Origin: Perilla frutescens
Lineage: Eukaryota; Streptophyta; Magnoliopsida; Lamiales; Lamiaceae
Direction of reading: 5' to 3'
Assembly: GCA_026008535.1 (NCBI GenBank)
Contig: BRKX01000006.1
Span: forward strand, 4,734,501-4,798,500
Length of the DNA stretch: 64,000 nucleotides
Positions 59,755 through 64,000 of the stretch are shown in pieces (within the stretch, counting starts at the first letter, position 1; each line of letters begins with the position of its first letter). Made by a program: the position numbers and the translations under genes. Below the pieces are notes generated by a model. It did not search any database, had not been told where the DNA came from, and saw nothing but the letters and a program-made list of their open reading frames with translations.

Positions 59755-60307
59755 AGGTATAAATAAATTTTTATTTATAAAAATTATAGATGATTTGATA
59801 TTTTTAAGAAAGAAATTTTTTTTAGAGGGAACTCAATCCATTTTATAGAAATATATAGATAGATATAGATACCGAAATTCTATCATACATGATGGGGTAC
59901 TAACTCATGAAATATACAATCTAAACTTATTAAAATTATGTGTGATAGGAAATTATAATTATTAAAATGTATTAATTGTTGAGGGTAGTACCTACATACA
60001 ACGTAAATCGCAATGTCGCATTCTTGTACAGTTGTACAAACGAAAGGAGATGAAAAGTGAATCTGGTCCATATTTTGTGATAAAAAAAATAAATTAATCA
60101 ATAAAAACCCATTTTATTTTTTTGAGAAGAGCAAAGGACTCTTATTTTTTTGAGAAGAGCAAAGGACTCTTGTTTGATCAGACTCATTTTCACAATTTTG
60201 AATTTCAAACACACACATATAGAGAGAAAGAGAAGTTAATATATCTAATTATAGCAGAAGTCGAAGAAATTATTGAGGTAATTCAAAGAGGGAGCAACTA
60301 GCTAGCA
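56820..60307. other. Intergenic region between the two MATH genes
   Basis: No gene is seen. A TIR-element end, tatatatagggagtggttcc, lies at 57,362 and resembles the elements at 6.8 and 11.2 kb; its partner end was not found. Many aatgctaac phrases occur at 57.6-58.2 kb. A (TG)n(GA)n microsatellite lies at 59,715-59,754. A 27-bp unit containing gagaagagcaaaggactctt is tandemly duplicated at about 60,117-60,172, in the promoter of the next gene. Confidence 0.5.
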
Positions 60308-62793
60308 ATGGCTGAGATGTTTCCAGTTGAAAACGAAGGTAAGTTATCGATATTCATTATATTTCTGTTTAATTAATATATAACAACTCATCGCTACTCT
60401 TTAATTTATTTTTTAGCCAAAACGGTCAGTGATATTCGGGTTTAGATTTTAGAGACTCCATTTACCATTAATAAGTGAATGATTAAGATGATAATAGAAC
60501 ATATCATATATATGAGTAAAATATTATTTTATGACCCAAAATGCTAAAAGATCCCAAAACACTAGCGCTCATACTGGATGAGATTTTTTTATTCCAAATT
60601 TGGTATTTCAATCCATATTTCATGATCAATTTTTATAAGTTTTCTTCTATTTTTCATCAATTTTAATTTATTATATATGTTATTGTTTAATTTTATGATT
60701 GTTTTTTAAGGTTCACTCCACCCAATTAGAATTTATAATTATTTCTAATATTTAATTTTCAAAGAAATGATTATTATGGTTGATTATTTTAAAAATATGA
60801 TTTATGATTTTTTAAATTTCAATTGTTTGTTGATAAATGTGACTAGGTCAATTATGTTATAATTAATTTTTATTTTTGTAATATCTATTATTGAACTTCT
60901 AAATTCGATTGTGAAATACGGGTTGAAACACCGCATGTAGAATAGAGGATCCTATCCGAACATATTTTCATGTATTGGTAGCTAGAAGTGTCAAAATGGA
61001 TCGGCCGGAGAGACTAGCTTACCCAGCTGTCTCATTTGAGGTTGACAATATTGTATTTGTATATTTATATTCAATATTGATGTTATTATTATGATTATGC
61101 TCAATTCGGATTAAACAATACAATTATGGAACTTTTTACACTTTACTATATATGTTTTAAAATTTGGACAGAATTTAGCATGGAAATAAGCGATGCTCCG
61201 CCTGCTGACTTGCTGATCAAGATTCAATCTTTTTCCAAACTTTGGATGCATGGAGTTGAGAAACACGAATCAAGCTCATTTCTTGCTGGAAACTACAAAT
61301 GGTATCCTCATTATACTTTTCGGTGAATAATGTATGTTTTACAAATTACAATAGACAATTTCGTAATTTTAAATGCCGGCCCGCTATGAAAAAACCTTAA
61401 AAGCTTTATATATTGAATTTATGTGCAACCTCTAGCTTGTCCTATATATATGTATAAATTGAAGGATTGGTAAGAACATGTTCCTAATTAACTATCATGT
61501 AATTCTTCTAAATTGTGGGTTATACTAACATCATTATATGGTACTGTTTTTATTTTTTTTAATTTTATTTTTGTGTTTGGACAGGAAGCTGATAATCTAT
61601 CCTAATGGACGGGAGTGTAAAAATGATGGCGACCATATATCTGTGTATCTGTCTGTGACTGACACTGATTCTCTGCCAGCAGGATGGGAGATTAGTGCTA
61701 ACTTGAGTATCTTTTTACACAATCAGATCTCAGACAATTATTTTTGTTTCCGAGGTAATTAATCATTTGACTTGTTACGTTCCCGCTGCAGGTGATTGAT
61801 CGATTGTTGAAACTTAATTAGCTCGTGTGTCCATGTGATATTTCTTTATTTGAAAAACTAACGTACATGATCATGATAAGGAAAAGCGCGGCGCTTTGAT
61901 GCAAAGAATCCGAAATGGGGATTTTCCATGTCCAAGAGAATATTGACAGAGGCGTCTAATGGCTACCTTGTTGATGACAAGTGCTCATTTGGAGCTGAAG
62001 TTTTTCTCAGACAAACACATGCCAGCCTCATTGAATGTTTGTCCTTGCTTGATTGGAAGATTTCCGACTTCTTCTCCAAACTAAAACGTGTTTGGACTTC
62101 TAAAGAATTCCTTGTTGGAGGTCTCCGATGGTATCATTTATTTTCCTAACTAGCTCAATTGTGTTCTTTACATTTAACTAGGCTCACACGTGTATATATA
62201 CATATCCATGTACATATTCAACCCCAGTTTGAGCTCGAATTTTGTTTTGTATGGTTTAGGAAGATGCAGCTCTATCCAAATGGAAACAGATCAGGAAAAG
62301 GCAAGAGTGTCTCCATCTATTTGGAGTGTGCTGAGTTGAAGAGCTTTGTTCTTCAACAAAAAGTGAAGGCAGACTTGATCATTCGCATTAAAAACAAACT
62401 GCCTCAACATCACGTCGCCAAATCCTGTAATGTTTTATTTCTAAAAGAATTTCATTACTAATATTGGAAGCTTGTTTGATCGTTTTATTGGATTCTTTCT
62501 CAAATTAATCTCTCAAAGTCTCCTAAGTGAAGTATGTATAAGGATTTAATTTAAAGATATGCTGTAATTTTGTTCGTTTAATTGGTGATAATATATAATT
62601 ATCTTTTGTTGCAGCGTCTCATTGGTTTACATCTCGTGAAGATGATTGGGGATTTATTAACTTTATCCCGATTGCTGATATATGTGATCCCAGCAAAGGC
62701 TTCATCATCAATGACTGTTGCTTTCTTGAGACACAAATCTCTGTGTTAGATGTTGTTTATACTCCTAAGCAAGTAAAGGGCCTTGCTCATTGA
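60308..62793 (+). CDS. Tandem-MATH-domain protein, six exons
   Basis: My gene model has exons 60,308-60,338, 61,172-61,301, 61,585-61,754, 61,881-62,130, 62,260-62,426 and 62,615-62,793. All introns are GT-AG with phases 1, 2, 1, 2, 1. The joined frame is open for 308 aa. MATH 1 covers residues ~24-152 (LLIKIQSFSKL, YKWKLIIYPNG, WEISANLSIFLHN, GYLVDDKCSFGAEV). MATH 2 covers ~169-298 (DWKISDFFSKL, LRWKMQLYPNG, VKADLIIRIKN, DDWGFINFIPI, GFIINDCCFLETQISVL). No BTB domain, protease domain, signal peptide or membrane segment is seen, so a soluble protein-binding role is likely, with the partner unknown. The WGF in exon 4 (residues 123-125) replaces the fuller W-G-x-x-x-F block of MATH 1, which looks slightly shortened. 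The gene is probably functional. Confidence 0.85.
60575..60960. mobile_element. MITE of the 'ccaattagggtatat' family, copy 3 (in intron 1)
   Basis: Contains aaggttcactccacccaattagaatttataatt and flanks resembling the copies at 20.8 and 43.4 kb. Boundaries are approximate. It accounts for much of the 833-bp first intron. Confidence 0.4.
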
Positions 62794-63150
62794 ATAATCA
62801 TATATATATCTATATATATATATATATAGGATTTTGAATATCTCTGTCGTCTGTGAGGATTTTCGATGGGCCAGATTTTACAAGAATTTACATTGATTTC
62901 AACTTGTCCGAGTAATTATGTGACATTTTAGTGTTTGATTTTCTAATTTCTATATACATATATATTTTCTTATTGAATCTTATTATGTTTGAGATCTTTT
63001 GTTAGACTAGATGCATTATGACATTAATTTGGAGAAGAAAAGCAAATAATTAAAGAAGAAAGAGAAAATTATCACACATCCATATGTAGGCCAATGTGTT
63101 TGAACATCCGAAATAATTAATTCCCTGCCAAGCTAAAAAAAAAAAAAAGT
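62794..63150. other. Downstream region of the tandem-MATH gene
   Basis: A (TA)n run lies at about 62,801-62,828. No further gene is seen, and no clear poly(A) signal can be singled out. Confidence 0.4.
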
Positions 63151-63260
63151 TGATGGACGGATGGTCTAGTAGTAGAGTGAAGTTGTCTGACGACCAAAGA
63201 TTACAGATTCGAATCTCCTTAATACCATTGGATTGGATTGGATGTGTGAGTAAAAAAAAT
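63151..63260 (+). mobile_element. tRNA-derived SINE-like sequence
   Basis: An A-box-like tggtctagtagtagagtg (from 63,162) and a B-box-like gattcgaatct (63,206-63,216) are in the right order and spacing for a Pol III promoter. The cloverleaf does not fit a working tRNA, and an A-rich stretch follows at about 63,251-63,265. This is typical of a plant tRNA-derived SINE. Confidence 0.5.
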
Positions 63261-63265
63261 AAAGG

Positions 63266-64000
63266 AATCATATTATCCAAATTATATGTACTGTGTTGTC
63301 TGATTTCATCTTTTAATAGTAGCATTATTAAAAGTAACACTTCAATATTTAGATCTACTAATTGAAATTTTCACTGGATCAATTTTATCCATTTACATTC
63401 ACAATTTGTTCCATAATTATACTCGAATATCACATCGATTACGTATGGTATGATGTATTAACCGAGACAAAACAGCTTAACTAACGATAGTTGTTGTAAA
63501 ATAACTATAGCTAGGGCATTACACCCGTGCAATGCTCGATGTTTGTTACGTTACAATTAAGTATTATTTTTAAATATTTTAACAAATATTATAATTATAC
63601 ATATATATAATTTAATATAGTGACTTGTTTTAATTGCAACATTGACCATAATTATACATATATCCCCTCAACTATTTGCCGAGCCTTATATTCCCTCTAA
63701 TCTCAACTTGTAAAATTATCTTACATTGTCCCGTATGTGAATGGAAAATTAACACTGTTAAAAAATAACAATATATAGCAGGCTAACACCTAAATGCCTA
63801 AAAGGTTTGCAGCGGACTCCTAATATTCATCTCAACTTGTAAATAAACATGCAAAACAAAGGACTCGGGCTGCTGGAAAGAGCTCTGTATAAAGTCACAT
63901 ATGATTTGGAAAAAGTATGAGCAGTAACACCAAATAAGAGGTTCAAGTAAGTGATGTTAGCAAGTAACATCAAATAAAAGGCTCAAGTAAGTCATGCTGG
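63266..64000. other. Intergenic DNA at window edge
   Basis: No gene is seen. A degenerate Helitron-like 3' end (ctag, then acacccgtgcaatgc) lies at about 63,511-63,536 on the minus strand. The last 100 bp contain the repeated phrase aacaccaaataagaggttcaa / aacatcaaataaaaggctcaa. Confidence 0.4.

Overview
This is a 64 kb window of AT-rich nuclear DNA from a flowering plant. The evidence is GT-AG introns, plant-type LTR retrotransposons primed by tRNA-iMet and tRNA-Asp-like sites, a plant invertase/pectin-methylesterase-inhibitor gene and plant MATH-domain genes. I think an asterid-type eudicot is likely, but I cannot name the species. There is no operon logic, CRISPR array or prokaryotic replicon. 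Most of the window is transposable-element DNA.

Layout. 1-6.7 kb: mostly non-coding, with a possible first exon (minus strand) near 1.2-1.7 kb and a decayed Ty3/gypsy integrase/chromodomain remnant at 3.4-4.2 kb. 6.8-11.8 kb: three terminal-inverted-repeat (TIR) elements laid end to end and separated by TA tracts; the middle one (7.5-11.2 kb) carries a broken transposon ORF. 12.3-12.8 kb: an intact secreted PMEI/invertase-inhibitor-like gene (minus). 13.2-17.0 kb: a TIR element, then the 5' LTR and broken gag of a truncated copia element. 17-24.4 kb: AT-rich repeats with Helitron 3' termini, a strong foldback and a CACTA end.

24,410-35,100 is a complete, very young Ty3/gypsy Tekay/Del-type chromovirus (minus strand). 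It has nearly identical 2.25 kb LTRs, a perfect 5-bp TTTAT target duplication, an iMet primer site and a polypurine tract. Its single-frame gag-pol is cut by two TGA codons. It also carries an unexpected sense ORF of 225 aa between the 5' LTR and gag, the most interesting coding object in the window.

36-44 kb holds several TIR elements, including a 1.3 kb hAT-like element with an 8-bp target duplication and internal 236-bp tandem repeats. 44.0-55.4 kb is a four-level nest: a ~157-bp tandem repeat is split by a PIF/Harbinger-like element, which is split by an Athila-like gag-protease-only retrotransposon (45,212-55,184, TSD AGAAT), which is split by a 3.09 kb solo LTR (47,210-50,299, TSD TACTA).

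55.7-62.8 kb is the genic end: two plus-strand MATH (TRAF-homology) genes. One is a four-exon single-MATH gene of 216 aa whose first exon looks unrelated to the family and possibly gag-derived. The other is a six-exon tandem-MATH gene of 308 aa. All three MATH domains share the same two intron positions and phases, so the cluster grew by genomic duplication. A tRNA-derived SINE-like sequence follows at 63.2 kb.

I found no convincing new multi-gene system. The best candidates for something undescribed are the extra ORF in the Tekay element, the chimeric MATH gene and the gag-protease-only Athila derivative.
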